A stretch of DNA of 64,000 nucleotides from Strigamia acuminata. Lineage: Eukaryota; Arthropoda; Chilopoda; Geophilomorpha; Linotaeniidae. Within the stretch, counting starts at the first letter, position 1; the number at the start of each line of letters is the position of its first letter. Where the stretch lies: positions 28,133,118 to 28,197,117 of the forward strand of contig OX442314.1 in assembly GCA_949358305.1 (NCBI GenBank). The letters are read 5' to 3'. Shown piece after piece: positions 33,609 through 45,960 of the stretch. The position numbers and the translations under genes were made by a program. The notes beneath the pieces were generated by a model. That model had not been told where the DNA came from. It searched no databases and worked only from the letters and a program-made list of their open reading frames with translations.

Positions 33609-34024
33609 TGTAGTTTTGAATATGCTAAAGATCTGGAATATAATAAATTAATGATAATATATGTGGTTGTAAGTTTCAAACAATGATACTTTATTCTTAA
33701 TTCATACATTTTAAATACCTATGTGCTCAATCCTGATTGGGCAGCACAATACACAGGTGAGATGTTTTACCCGGCGATACTCTCACGTAAACATAACGCG
33801 AAATAAACACTCAAAACCAACGGTGACAAAAAACTTGACACAATTGATACTAAAAGACGATAACAACAAAGAACAAAATAAAAAAAATTAAGTAATTTTT
33901 TTTGCCAGCGTTAGATGCAGTCTAATCGTATTCAGGGTATTGAAGGACATAACACAGTCGACACAGCAAGACATCAGAAACAAAGAACAGTGTAGAATAT
34001 TTTTGGATTCACTACACTTGTAAG

Positions 34025-34880
34025 ATGAACATTCTAAGAATGTTTTTCTTTTACCTATTATATGGATGCATAAACAATTCTAAAAGCAATCACTCTACAG
34101 GTATGATATTTACTTCAAAATTCTGAATTGGTATTAACAGCAAATTAAAGTAGACATACATTTTTATCTTTTCTTTAAGCACTGGAAGATAATTTTTCAC
34201 AAACATTTTCCTTTTCTGACTGTAATGATCAACTCAGTTTTCAATTATCTAATATTGTACAAATCACGAATTCAAGACAAATACTCATCATTTATCAGGA
34301 TGATTATTGTTACTTAATCACATATTCAATTCCTTTTTATATTTCTTAAAACATTTTTTAATTCCAGTACTAAACTGTTTGTCAAAATTGATCTATTTTA
34401 ATTGGATTGGAAAAATTCAAATATTAGCACAACGATTCACCAATACGTCGCTAGTTTTCATTTATACTCCTGTTCAAATGGTATTGATTTGGATAGAAAA
34501 TTTTGAGCAGGTAAAGACGATCGAAGCATGCTCCTAGATTGACAAGCAATTGGTCAAGAGGCCCTAGCGTTATTCGGTTATCCATCTGTTCAATATTAAA
34601 AGTTAAGCCACCCTGTCTACAATGGCTGTCGATCTAATGGTAGCATTTTTTGTCATTTTAAATGTAAGTTTTATAAAGAATAATTACATTTAAAAATAAA
34701 TCTGCCTTTCAGCTTCGTCATTACATTTGCACTCCAATTGAAAACAAAGTTTTGGTATTTGTCATCAAAAAAGCACGGCTAACTGTAAATCTAAACCATG
34801 CGCTAGATTTGCACTTATTTCAGGATCTGATCATATGGAGGCAGAATAAAGTTTACTTATTGACATATTCTCACCAAAAT
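34025..34880 (+). pseudogene. Ionotropic receptor locus B1 (exons 1-4)
   Basis: Exon 1 34025-34100 starts with a hydrophobic secretory leader (MNILRMFFFYLLYGC) and ends at a GT donor. Exon 2 starts 34181 (LSNIVQITNSRQILIIYQDD). Exon 3 about 34368-34510 ends at GTAAAG. Exon 4 34714-about 34883 encodes LHLFQDLIIWRQNKVYLL. Exon 2/3 boundaries are provisional because two splice choices keep a frame open. Sequence beyond exon 4 breaks abruptly into MITE sequence near 34948 and a second exon 4 appears at 36127, so B1 is the 5' part of a truncated or recombined gene. The 5' flank shares a GATTGAAGGACA-like segment with locus C. Confidence 0.7.
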
Positions 34881-35305
34881 ACGGTAGGAAGAGTCAATAG
34901 TTAAAGGACATGCACAGAATGTTTATCTCGTTACGAAATTGTTTGTATGGTTTGGTGTTTAGTCTTTCACGATCCGAGCTTTTGTCGTTTGTTCTCGAGA
35001 TATTTGCACTTTTTAACAATTTTTCTCCCAATTCACCAAGTTTGATTGTACTAGTCATTACTGAATTTCAGATTTTGCAGTACTTTTGTGGATTTCAAAA
35101 AATATTTTGTCTCGTGATAAAATGCACTGCTCATTTGAAGCTGAAGCAGCCAGACAGCATGTGAAGATTTTTTTGTCCATAGATGTACAATCAAACTTGG
35201 CGAATTGGGACAAAAATTGATTAAAGTAGCAAATATCACCAGAAACGTTAATTCAACAACTCTGCCCTCAACTAATTAGTAATATTGTATTTAATTGAAC
35301 AATGT

Positions 35306-35992
35306 TGTGACTGGTATGGTCTTCTCCAAAGCAACCTGGGGACTGGTTATCCTGGTTTGGGACGCATACTCACGTAAATAAGGTAGGGACTGCAGATTGT
35401 TGGGTTGTTGGACTTTAATCGTTAGTCTAGTCTAGGGGTTCTAGGGGGGGTCTCCCACCTATCGCAGTGCCGTGAACGCACGCTGCACCAGCAACCAACC
35501 CGCCACACACAGAGCACGAGCCCTATGAGTGACGTAACCAGTCGCAAATAACATTCAGCTGTCCATGCAGCTGCTCATAGAGGCTGTAGAAGACGAACGA
35601 TAATACTACTGAGCGTTGTGACAGTGGAGAATGGTGAGGAGAGCAGGGTTAGCACAGGGCGCGATTGCCCTTGCTGGCTTCAGGTTCGTCTTTGCACGTC
35701 TGTCTCGATTGAGACCAAGCGCTATTCTCTCTCTCTCTCTTTCTCTCACCACACCATTCCGCTCCCTCCTTCCAGTGCTGGACTGGCCCGTGGCCGTTGT
35801 GGCATGTCGCGGCCTGCTGTGGCCTGTCCCGACTTCATTAATTGTGGCCCGGACACCCAGTTTTCTTGGCAATAAATTTGTTCCCAGTCCAGCCCTGCCT
35901 CCTTCCCTATACTGGGTCAGTTCACCCCGTTAAGGGTAATGACCCTAGGGCCACTGGGCGCTGTAGAGTGATGCAGATCACCGTGGGTGGCC
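35306..35992 (-). mobile_element. Degraded solo LTR of the element H family
   Basis: Read on the minus strand it follows the H 3' LTR through several blocks (GCGGGTTGGTTGCTGGTGCAG, CCCCTAGA, TACGTGAGTATGCGTCCC, GACCATACCAGTCACA), with a CT microsatellite expansion at about 35728. The left edge TGTGAC at 35306 is sharp; the right edge is approximate. Confidence 0.6.
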
Positions 35993-36793
35993 AAAAAATA
36001 ATTTTTTTTGAGATACCCTGTATTGTCGAACAGGTTTTATTTGGGCTACCCGGAAGCATTTTTTTGTCATTTTAAATTTTAGTAGTATAAAGAATAACTA
36101 CATTTGAAATTAAATCTGAATTCCAGCTTGACCATTACACTTGCACGCCTGTTGAAAACAAAATTGTTGTATTTGTGATCAATAAAACAAGAAAAAATGG
36201 AAATCTTAAGGGTGATCTAGATCTGCACTTATTTCAGGATCTATCATATGGAGACAAAATAAAGTTTACTTACTGATACATTCTAATCACAATACTGCAG
36301 GAGTGAATAGTCTAAAAATATGCACGAAAAGTTTATCTTGTTAATGAATTAACATAGTAATGCTTACACTGTAGTGGATGGCAGACTCAGTCAACAATTT
36401 GGTAAATTCGTCTTGATCACATGGGTCCAGTAATATGTTAGAACAAAAACAAAACCTGTGATGACGATAAATAGTTTCACCATTACTTTAAGCTAAAAAT
36501 ATATTATTTTTATTCCTAACAAGATTATAACATTCAGTATATTTGATCTTCATACTTGTAGAATATTACAAATAAAATCACTGCCACTTTATTTTTATTT
36601 TATATCATAGAATTCAGGCTTAGTTGCATTGGAATACCGATTTGACAAACACATTTTTTTAAAAACAAACTTAGGCATTAATTGCTCAGAACAAATAAAA
36701 TCTCAATTTCAAATAGTTTCGCAGACACCATTATTGTTGAAAAAGGAAAATTTCACCGTAGGAGAGGTGAATTGATCATGTTATAATCTAATA

Positions 36794-37233
36794 CAGTCGG
36801 ACCCGAGAAATGTGTAATAAAATGTCGTTATAACAAACAACACTAACTGAAAAAATTCAGTTTTGACAGTAATTTAATTTTTCTAAATTTAAAATTTAAT
36901 TAAAATTTTCATAATTTTTAAAAAGCGTTTCCACTTGTCTTAAACAGAAATTGTATTCCCCTTAGCAGTCATTTTCAAATGGAAAATTTCACCAATACGA
37001 ATTATTTTCCTTTCATTTTCTAAACACGGACATCAGTTGTGAATCATGTGATCAATTTTCAAAATTCGTTATAACGAGCTTGTTGGTATTAGTGTTCCCA
37101 AAATCTGGTTTGTTTATAAGGAATAATTCGTAATATCAAAATTTGTTATATCACATTTTTAAACATTGTTTTCTATGCCTGGCCATGGCCAACCAAGTCA
37201 TTTTAAACAATTCGTTAAAACGAGGTTCGACTG
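36794..37233. mobile_element. Tigger-like MITE in a B2 intron
   Basis: Starts CAGTCGGACCCGAGAAATGTG and ends ...CGAGGTTCGACTG, flanked by TA. The same left terminus begins at about 63829 in locus C. No transposase. Confidence 0.7.
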
Positions 37234-38149
37234 TATTGCAAATGCCGGTACTGCATTACCTTTCTGCAATTGTAATACATTTTTCTACTGCGTAGAATAA
37301 AGCCAAATTAAAAGACACATTCAGTCCAATTTACTATGAAATCCTAGAGGATGTTGTGAATAAATGGAGTAGCTTTTGGTAAACAAAATTCATTCTAAAC
37401 CACTTTTCACTAAACTGACCAAAATTTAATATTTTTGTAGTTCAATAGTCATTTTTATAGATGAGAAAGTTGGAAACGTAGAAAGAAATCTGAAAAAAAA
37501 AGTACATCAAATTTAATTATAAATCAAAAAGTTATGCTATGAAATAGGCTATAACGATGCATCATCTCTATTATTTATTAGACATATGATGTCAAAACAG
37601 CGGGCTGTTTTATGACTCAAGCACGCACGCTCATTTTTGACTTCGTAGTCGTTCCTGTCATATCAAGCACATTTGGATTAGTCATGCGACAAGACAGCAA
37701 CATCAGACATTATTTGTGGATGACATTTTTCAAACCATTTCCCCCGACTGTTTGGTTATGCATTTCAGTTACATGCGTGTTCATTGAACTCTCTCTGGCT
37801 TTGATAAGCATATACTACAAAGACCCGGCTTCAACTTCAGGTAATAACGCTTTAATAGAATTGTTAATCAATTCACAGGTCATTTTTTATAATTCCTCAA
37901 AGTTTATACAATTACTGGAACGAGAAACATCTTTCTTTTGCTAATTATGGCAAGTTACTGTGTGTTATTGTACGCATCACTCACTGTTACAACATCACGG
38001 CCTCGATACCACAACATACAAGACGTATTGGAAGACGAAATAAACTTGTATGCGTTTGGAAGTTATGGTGCTTACACGATCATTAAGGTAATGCAGGAAA
38101 AAAATGAAATGACAAATTCTTGTTAGTGATTAAGACATGGTAACATGAC

Positions 38150-39640
38150 ATCATGAAAATAATGAGATTCTGCTCGACATCAACAAGTCGTTTTAGTTGT
38201 TTTCGAAGTGGCTACACACACTGGGATTGGTTGAGAGATGCATGCTAACAATGTTACGCCCATTGCTAGGCGCGAATCACAATGTCGCACCTAGCTATGT
38301 CGCGCCCTGTACGCATCACCCAAGGGGGGGGGGGGCTACGTCCCCTCTTGACCTCGAAAACATTGAATTTGAGAAAACTTAGGTTGAGGAAATGAACCGA
38401 CCTGAATAGATCTCAGCCAATCACAGCGCGTCATGAAAATAATACGTTCACGTCTGTGGTGACCTCAAATATTCCTTTCCGAGTGAGCACCGTATTTCCA
38501 ATTTGTATCATAACAGAAACCAATATTACGCTATGTTCTATTTCAATGTAAGTTGAAATAAAACATATATTATCCGAATTTAAATCAAGAAACAATATTA
38601 CCCAAATAATATTGGATTTTGCTGCAAGTGTTGACCCAGCAACAGCGTCAACCAATCACGCTGCGGCGTGCATCGCTTTGATAATGCGGCTAGGCGCGAG
38701 CCTGGGCGGAGCCTCCCCTCCTCTCGCGCGTGCCTGGCTCAATTGTTGCACACGACCCGAAGGTGACCGTGTGTGATCTTTACAAAACTCATCTTCTGCG
38801 CACCTTTACTGAGCAGATTTCAAAGTGCTTCCAAACTGTTCACAACCGTGTCAAACTTATGCCCATTTGCTAAGTGTGACCTGTGATTTATTGGAAGAAT
38901 TGAGACATCTTGCTGGTCTGTACCAACTGTAAGAAATAGCACCCTTTGCTTGGATCACTAAGTGTGATTTGAGCCATCATTTCTGTGTGAAACTGACATT
39001 GAGCTTGATCTGCCAGTTTGAAGTTCTTTGTGTTGAGTTTACTCCACAAAGAAGGCTGTGCGTTGACGGATTGTTATGTCGAGCTTGCTCTGTAATAATC
39101 GAACCGCTGTGTGCTAGACGTATTCTCGTGTCAAGCGTGCTCCACGGGAATTTAGGTGTATTTAAAGGTTGATTTTGGCACCGAGTCTACTCTGCCAAAA
39201 TCCACGCTCACGTGACGCCATTGACGCCATCTTGGAGCCGACCGTTAACTGTGAGTGTGTTTCTGGAGAGAAGTCTGGTCGAAATTATTATTATTTCCCC
39301 GTATATATCTTGTACTTTTAAGACGATTAAAACGATTGCATTATTCCTTTATTCTCGTGTTTATAACATCATTTCCCTAGACAACCATTTGGCCGCTGAG
39401 TAGAAGTCCTAAAAGGCATCTCAACGGTGATAACTTGTTAGATTCAACCAGTTTAGCAAGTGAAAACCCGGATCGCCGCAAGTCGGACGTGAACGTAGCC
39501 ACTGCCTTTAGCTTTGCAGAAAAAGACTATCTGTTTGCTTCATCTACAAAGTTCATTATTTCAGAAATTAATCATTTTTGCCCATGAGATGTGCACTTTT
39601 GAGCCTTAAAGAAAAACAGTTTACTGATTTCTGCATAAAA
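38150..39640. other. Unassigned insertion within locus B2
   Basis: Sequence between the M3 exon and the following exon that locus A lacks. It contains a G-run (GGGGGGGGGGGGCTACGTCCCC at about 38326), CpG-rich patches (38640-38780), and promoter- and leader-like stretches (39150-39440) that could be an LTR and leader. I found no paired LTR, ORF or terminal repeats. Confidence 0.4.
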
Positions 39641-39888
39641 AGTGCATTTTTATAAAAATTATAAAAATATTGTCTACAGCTACGCAATATTTGTAGAAAC
39701 GGTCATCTTTGCCAGGGCACAGGAAATTTAGTAACGTCCATTGCCAGAAAAGATGTCTGCATATTGAACCAACCTTCTAATGAATTTTTATTTCATTGGC
39801 AGAATGGAAAAACAAATCTTACACGTAATATTATTATTATTTATTTCAACACTCCCATGGAGTAAAATACAAGTTAAAGACAATACGA

Positions 39889-42596
39889 TTATATATTCTT
39901 CTGAACTTTAAGAAGGTGCGTACGCAAACGTTTATGCATATGTTTACAATGGTGTTGGCAGCGCGAGGCTGAGCATTCGAGCACTGATGAACGGATGTCT
40001 GTGGGGAGATCATTCCAATCCGAGAGGCATCGGTAGGGATACGAATTTGCGAGATATGATGAAAGGTTGGTATTCACTTCAAACTTGTGTCGACGAGTAG
40101 AGCGAGTCTCAGTGTCAGAGTGATAGAATTTGACGATGGCCCGAGCGGGATGATCTGGGTTCCGAATGACGTCAGCCAGAGAAGTGAGGTCATTTAGGAG
40201 GAGGAGGTTAGCCAGCGTCATAATGTTTAGCTTATTGTAATAAGGGGTGATATGAGTCATGCCAGGCAATTTGAAGGCAGTGCGAAGTACTAAGTTATAA
40301 GCAGTGGTAACTTGGAATTTAAAACGGTTGGAAGTAGAATTCCAGAACTGAGATGCATAGATGACAGAAGGGTAGATCTTAGACCGAATGTAGGAAAGCA
40401 TTTCAGAGCGGGATAGGACATTCCTCAAATGCTTCACTATAAAGGCTGAGCGGGTTAGAAATCGGGTTATATTCCGGATGTGGGGGGCAAAAGTCAGGTG
40501 AGGGTCGAGGGTAAGACCAAGGACGACCATGCTGTCAACTGGGTACGGGGTCACACCCCGCGACGGTTTGCTGAAAGTCATGAAACCAGTCTTTTCCTGG
40601 TTCAAACTCATATCATGAGCTGTGTACCAGTTGGATAAGGTCGACAGATCGGCAGTGAAGAGAGTCCGAATGGGGACAAGGAGGTCATTCCCAGTGATTT
40701 GAGTGAGGAAATTATCGTCCACATATGAACGAATCTTGGAAGTGAGAGGGAGTGTCAGAATGGGCCCAGTGATAGAATTGTACAGCAAGGGACCTAGAAC
40801 AGTGCCCTGTACAACGCCACGGGAGATGGGAAATTCTGAAGACTGGGGGTCAGATGCAATATGGAATTTACGATCAGAGAGGTAAGATGTGAAGAGTTGA
40901 AGGGGCATGGGACCAATAGACAGATTGCTGAGGCAATTTATAACATACTGGTGTGGTGGGGTGTCGAATGCCTTGGAAACATCAGTTTTTGCCAGGTGTA
41001 ACTGGTTATTGCGGTCACAGCATTTGATGATGTCCAAATATAAAGCACAGATCAGGTGGAGGGCATTAGAGCCTGGCCTAGTGCCGTACTGGTTAGGGGG
41101 AGAGTGTTTAGTAATAGTGCGGCGAATCTGCATGAGTATGCTGTGATCAGCGATTTTACAAAGGGGGGAAGGGATGAGATGGGGCGATAGTTTGTCACCG
41201 AGTGTTTATCCCCCCCTTTAAATAGGGGGGTGATGGTCGCATGTTTCCATGCCGTGGGATAAGTGGAGGTGTCGATAATAGTGTTGAAGATATTAGTCAA
41301 AGGGAGAAGGATAGCCGGAAGTATCTTTTTTATAGCAAGCCCAGGTATGTTATCGTGGGAGTGAACAGAAGAGAGGTTATCAACGGGAGAGATATAATTA
41401 AAATTAACGAAAGTTGGGTTGGGGTCAGGCACATTGTTGTGGTTATTGTAGTTTGTGCCCACTATCTTGAGGGGATTGTCACAAAACTGAGCATAAGATT
41501 CGAGAACCAGCAGGGAGGTGGGCAAACTAGTTTTTGTAGAGGGGGGTTTAACAAGGCGCCAGAAGTTTTTCGAGGCTAGGACCGACCGGCGTTTGTTGCG
41601 CCTAACTAGGGCCTTATAGTGGCGACACGCAATCTTGTAGCTCAAGGGGTCCGTGTGGCGATGGGGAAAAAGTCCAGTTTTCTTCTTGAGGAGTTTAGTC
41701 AGTTCCGCAGACCACCAAGGTTTAGGTTTTCTACAGGTGGACGAGGTGGGAGGGGCATGTTTAGTTAAAATGGTGGTGATGGCGGTAGTTAGGTACTGAA
41801 TTTTATTGTCGGGGTCTGGGAAATCAATGAGAGGTTGCCAGTCAATGTTAAGAGTGTCCCGGATTATGTTGTCCCAATTATAGTTTTTAAAAGAAAATTT
41901 AGGGATGCGGCGAGGGGCGGGGGAGTTGGGGGGTTTTGGGAGGGTGAGGGATAGAGAAGCAACTTTGTGGTCTAGTCTATCCAGGTCAGAGAGAATACAG
42001 GAGTTTTGAGTGATATTTTTTGAAACAAAAATTTGGTCAATTAAAGTGGACGAGTTTAGAGTCACGCGCGAAGGGGTGGAAATGGAGGGATTTAGGTTAA
42101 TACAAGACATGTAGTTGGTGATAATGTCATGCGGGTTAGCAGGCAAAAAATTGTGATTGAAATCACCAGCTATTAAGGTGTTAACATTTGGGGTAATGTG
42201 GTCCGAGATGAGATCAAAAATATGTGATATGGGTCTGGAGATTGGGCGATACAGGACGATAATTTGGAGTGTGAGAGCAGGGGAGGAAAGATGGCAAGAG
42301 AGGAACTCCAGGCCATCCGATTGGCTAGCAATAAGGGAATCAAGATGGAAGGAGTCTTTGTAAAAAAGTGCAACTCCTCCCCCATGTGAGAGGCGATCAG
42401 AACGGGCGATATTGTAACCGGGTATGGCTAAAATACTATCAGGGCAGTCCGGGGTTAGCCATGTCTCCGTAATGGTGACTAGATCTGGAGAGTTTATGTG
42501 AGTTAGGCCCAAGATGTCATTAATTTTAGGCAGCAAGGAACGGGCGTTTAGGTAGATAATATTGAAGTTATGATTTTTGCATGACCTATTGGTCAT
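39889..42596 (-). pseudogene. LINE ORF2, endonuclease-RT with one frameshift
   Basis: ATG at 42596. APE-type endonuclease: YLNARSLLPKIND, TITETWL, GGGVALFYKD, IAGDFNHN, then a linker. RT begins around NYRPISSLP; the frame changes in a C-run near 41160-41170, after which ADHSILMQIRRTITKHSPPN, KTDVSKAFD, GVVQGTVLGPLLYN and the catalytic YVDD follow, to the stop at 39889-39891. About 900 codons. The single homopolymer indel may be a real inactivating change or a sequence error. No RNase H domain. Confidence 0.8.
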
Positions 42597-43701
42597 GCTC
42601 AGTCGGAAAGGGCGCACCGGGGTTATTAGAAGCGACAAGAGTAGGGTTTTTGCCCCAGAATTGATGAATGCCCACACTAATGGGCCACAAGTCGGGAGAA
42701 AGAAGCTGAGTGATGTCATTACAGACAATACGCAGGAAGAAAGATTTGCTTACAGTGTTCTTGGTTGTAAGCCAACGGGAACATTGGCGGACGGAAAGGC
42801 CTTTAGATTCGGCAAAAGAGCGAACTTGAGCACTAGTAGTGGTGGGGATAAGATTACAGAGGAGGATGCGCTGTGTAGCTTGGCGGTCAAGTGGGGTGAC
42901 AGAGAGTAAAGAAGTGTCGACAAGATTACCAATGGAGCGAGGACGAGGAGTCCGTGGTTGACGAGATGGAGGATTAGTCGAAGGCGTTGTCGTAGAGGCT
43001 GACGATTTGGGCCGTCTCGTGGTGTTGGTACCGGGCGCGGTGTGTTTACGGGTCAGGAGAGAGGTAGCGTTGGCATATGTACGAATAGGCAGGTCCGATA
43101 AGCCAGGAATTTCGACTGACATGAGCGGAGGCGGGACGGTAGGCGACTTGTGAAGAGATGCGATAATGTCGTCTTGACTTGCGATTTTCGCGCACATGGT
43201 TGAAATGAGCGTGTGTATCTGTTGAAGAGAATGGTGGATCGGGTCTAGATCGTTGGGGGCGGCAGTTTTGCTGGCGGCAGCGGCGGCGGCGGCGGCGGCG
43301 GCGGCGGCAAGTGGATCGAAAGTCGCCGAGATCGGGACAGAAGAAGCGGTGGTACTGACCGTCGAGAGAGCGGCAGGGACGTCATCGACAACGGAAGAGT
43401 GATCGTCGGTAGCAGTCAGATGTAGGTTGGCATCATTAGGGCTGGTTGCAGGCGAAATGGGGTAGGAATTGGGCGTTGGCGTCGGCGTCGGCGCCACGTG
43501 GTCAGCATCGTCGGTCAGCAGCGCGTTATCGAGGATGGAGCGAATATTCTTAATGCCAGAGTCAAATTTACCTATCTTGGATTTAGTAGCTACTTTCCCG
43601 GAGGTAATGTCGTTGAAGATTCCAACAATATCGTTTAAATAATTGCGTAAAGAATCACGGTCTTGCAGAGCGAATGAGATGCGACATGTCGCGGCGGCCA
43701 T
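42586..43701 (-). CDS. LINE ORF1 protein (371 aa)
   Basis: Start chosen at the ATG at 43701, since upstream codons belong to the IR exon. N-terminal region with possible coiled coil, a poly-Ala run encoded by (GGC)n at about 43280-43310, Ser/Thr/Pro-rich middle, and a C-terminal part (TQRILLCNLIPTTTSAQVRSF onward) resembling the nucleic-acid-binding end of CR1-group ORF1 proteins. No CCHC knuckles. The last 11 nt overlap the ORF2 start (ATGACCAATAG), suggesting coupled re-initiation. Confidence 0.75.
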   Translation of the reverse strand: MAAATCRISFALQDRDSLRNYLNDIVGIFNDITSGKVATKSKIGKFDSGIKNIRSILDNALLTDDADHVAPTPTPTPNSYPISPATSPNDANLHLTATDDHSSVVDDVPAALSTVSTTASSVPISATFDPLAAAAAAAAAAAASKTAAPNDLDPIHHSLQQIHTLISTMCAKIASQDDIIASLHKSPTVPPPLMSVEIPGLSDLPIRTYANATSLLTRKHTAPGTNTTRRPKSSASTTTPSTNPPSRQPRTPRPRSIGNLVDTSLLSVTPLDRQATQRILLCNLIPTTTSAQVRSFAESKGLSVRQCSRWLTTKNTVSKSFFLRIVCNDITQLLSPDLWPISVGIHQFWGKNPTLVASNNPGAPFPTEHDQ

Positions 43702-44682
43702 CTTGGATTTGGCACCAGATGGGAAAAAACACCAGAAAAGGAAACATTTCGACGGAAGAAGCTCCTCAACTGCTTTTACATAATTACAATGCCATCCTTC
43801 ATACGTACGATTCTCTGAAACATTTATACGGATCAAACTGCACGTTCAGTTTTATAAAAATCCCAATCACCACGGCTACTTACTACATGTTTAAGAAAAA
43901 AATCAAAATATGTAGACTTATTTAATCAGAAGTATGTATTGGCACGATCAAATTTACAACAATTTTAAAATTAAACTCCAATTATACATTTCAGCATTTT
44001 GAAGTTAAAAGAAAGAGGAATCATGAAGAAACTTACCGATAAGTACAAAACAACATCCATCTGCGAAACAACAAATTATGACCAAAAACCCATTTCTATT
44101 TATCACACAATCACAGCATTCCTTATTCTCATTGGAGGAGTTTTCGTTTCTGCAATAACATTTCTCATGGAATTTCTTTCGTACAAAGTTTTAATCTGGC
44201 ACCATGCAAACATAATAGAATTGCTGCGTCTACCCACATTAGCAAATATAATTACATGTCAATATAACTACCATTCCACTTCATTGAAATCACGGATTTT
44301 CTTGGAATTTCAAAACAGCAAAGATCAAGATCAATTGGCAACAAGCGAGCCCGATTATCCTACTGACATGTTTTGTCAAGAGGGGGCGGTAGCGCCCCCC
44401 TCAACCCCCACAAACCTAACCTTATAAAAAACGTCCGTAATTCGTTTCAGTATTTTGAACTTAAAAGAAAGAGGAATCATAAAGAAACTTACCGATAAGA
44501 ACAAGATAACAACCATCTGCGAAACACCAAATTATGACCAAAAACCCATTTCTATTCATCACACAATCACAGCATTCCTTATTCTCATTGGAGGAGTTTT
44601 CGGGTCAGTCATGGCATTAGTCGTTGAATTAATTTTTAGGACTAACTTTCAATGTGGCGGCTGTGTAAACAAAACCATCTAA

Positions 44683-45540
44683 TTAACAGGGTAGTACACA
44701 ACAAGGTCCGGCATCTTTATAACATGGAAATTCAAGAGTATTTTATACGGTTCCAAACCGTCACACATTTACCGATTTACCATTGACTCGCACCCTACTA
44801 AAACTATTGTTCTGCTGCCAAGAACGAATAAAATTGAGACAAAAACCAATTTACTTACGAATTACGATTTTACTTTCTTTCTTAACCAAACGGCCAAAAT
44901 CGTGGTGTCATTGATATTTTTGTGTCTCTCACGTTCACGTTTCCCGCTTGATACCGGAAATAAATTAAATTAAATGCAACTGTATTTCTGTAATTTAAAT
45001 ATCGTAATTTAATATTCTTGAATTAAAATGGGAATTTACCAGAATGTTACCGGACTGTGTTGTTTTTTGTCAGGACGATAAACCACTGATCATATTTCTT
45101 CTTCGATATTTTACGGCGAGCGCTTTTAATTGGTGTCGAACGGTTGATTTGGTTGACTCAATTGTATTGATGGTTTGATTTTGTTCTAGCTGCAGCATGT
45201 TTGAGGTCCGTCAAAGAGTTTTTCAATCTTGAAAAATTAAACGAAATGAAAAACAACCACGTACAAATTACTTCCGACTGATCCAAGGCCGCCATTTTCA
45301 AACGAGCACTGTGCTGCGGCTAGAAACCTTGAGATTTACTTACGTACAGACTCCTTTGACGATTGTAGCGCCAGCTATGGATTTTGAACTTACTGAATAT
45401 TTGAATATTTATTTTATTTTCTTGCTTGCCAAGTGCAAAAATAAATTACAGACTAAGAAAATTGCATAAATTAACATTAATAGTTGCAAAACAAATATTT
45501 TTAATGAAAAAAGGCAAAATAAAATGCAAAAATAACAATA
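44683..45540 (+). repeat. Duplicated 3' flank of IR genes, copy 2
   Basis: Homologous to 29848-30660. Together with the receptor exons it marks a segmental duplication. No gene seen. Confidence 0.8.
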
Positions 45541-45597
45541 AAAATTTGTAATAAAGTTTTTACAATTGCCGCAGATAATTTACAATGATGAGTCAAA

Positions 45598-45960
45598 TTT
45601 ATTAAATCAGTTTTAACATTTACAGATACAAACTAGCCGTAAAACTATGTCCCGTTTAATCAATCAAATTCCTTCGGCAAACTTATTTTCCAACTCCGCA
45701 TTTCCAATTGCTTTGGACGCTTGGCACATTTGCCTCAAAAGTTCCTCCAATCTCCGCATACAACGAATAATGCTCCCTAGACATTAAAAAATATAATAAA
45801 TAAAAGAAATAATTATTTTAACTAGTCGGCACAACATCCGGCCGTCATAAAATACCTTCAAATACGTCGGTCATTTTACAGATCTCACTGAAAGGCGAAT
45901 TCTTGGTTCAGGCGTACACGACATCCATGAGGTGCGGACGAAAGCTTTCAACCTTGGACT
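45598..45960 (-). pseudogene. MTR4 (pseudogene fragment): Fragment of the MTR4 RNA helicase gene, 3' end
   Basis: Minus strand. MTR4 (SKIV2L2) is the DExH helicase of the nuclear exosome adaptor complexes. An exon ending FEG at a GTATTT donor (about 45855) carries SFRPHLMDVVYA, a TGA where the family has Trp, then FSEICKMTDVFE. After an 80-bp intron, the exon from 45779 carries IIRCMRRLEELLRQMCQASK and ELENKFAEG, a second stop, then IKRDIV and, one base out of frame, ASLYL with TAA at 45620-45622 and AATAAA at 45598-45603. The retained intron says a genomic, not reverse-transcribed, copy. Identification is from recalled family sequence. Confidence 0.8.

Larger units (their letters stand above)
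39826..43705 (-). mobile_element. Non-LTR retrotransposon (CR1/L2/Jockey group)
   Basis: Two minus-strand ORFs overlapping by 11 nt, short 3' sequence and an (AAT)n tail at 39826-39845. The 5' edge is a few bases before the ORF1 ATG, at an AAGATGG motif. Inserted in the S2 exon of IR locus B2; comparison with locus A shows a few bases lost at the site and no clear target duplication. Confidence 0.85.
36127..44682 (+). pseudogene. Ionotropic receptor locus B2, split by a LINE
   Basis: Exons: 36127-about 36296 (copy of exon 4 with a 1-nt deletion at GATCTATCATATGG), about 36373-36430, 36612-36770, about 37306-37377, about 37583-37841 (M1, FFKPFPPTVW), about 37899-38088 (M3, ASYCVLLYASLTVTT), about 39681-39732 with intact GT donor, then the S2 exon from about 39804, interrupted by the LINE and resuming near 43706 (MGKNTRKGNIS). 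That exon has an extra A near 43890 that shifts the frame. The M4 exon occurs twice, 43995-44190 and 44453-44682; the second ends properly at TAA. Large unassigned insertion 38150-39640. Confidence 0.75.

Noticed and set aside
38150-39440. LTR and leader of a Gypsy-type element
   Set aside because: Promoter-like and primer-like stretches are present, but no second LTR, coding remnant or target duplication could be found.
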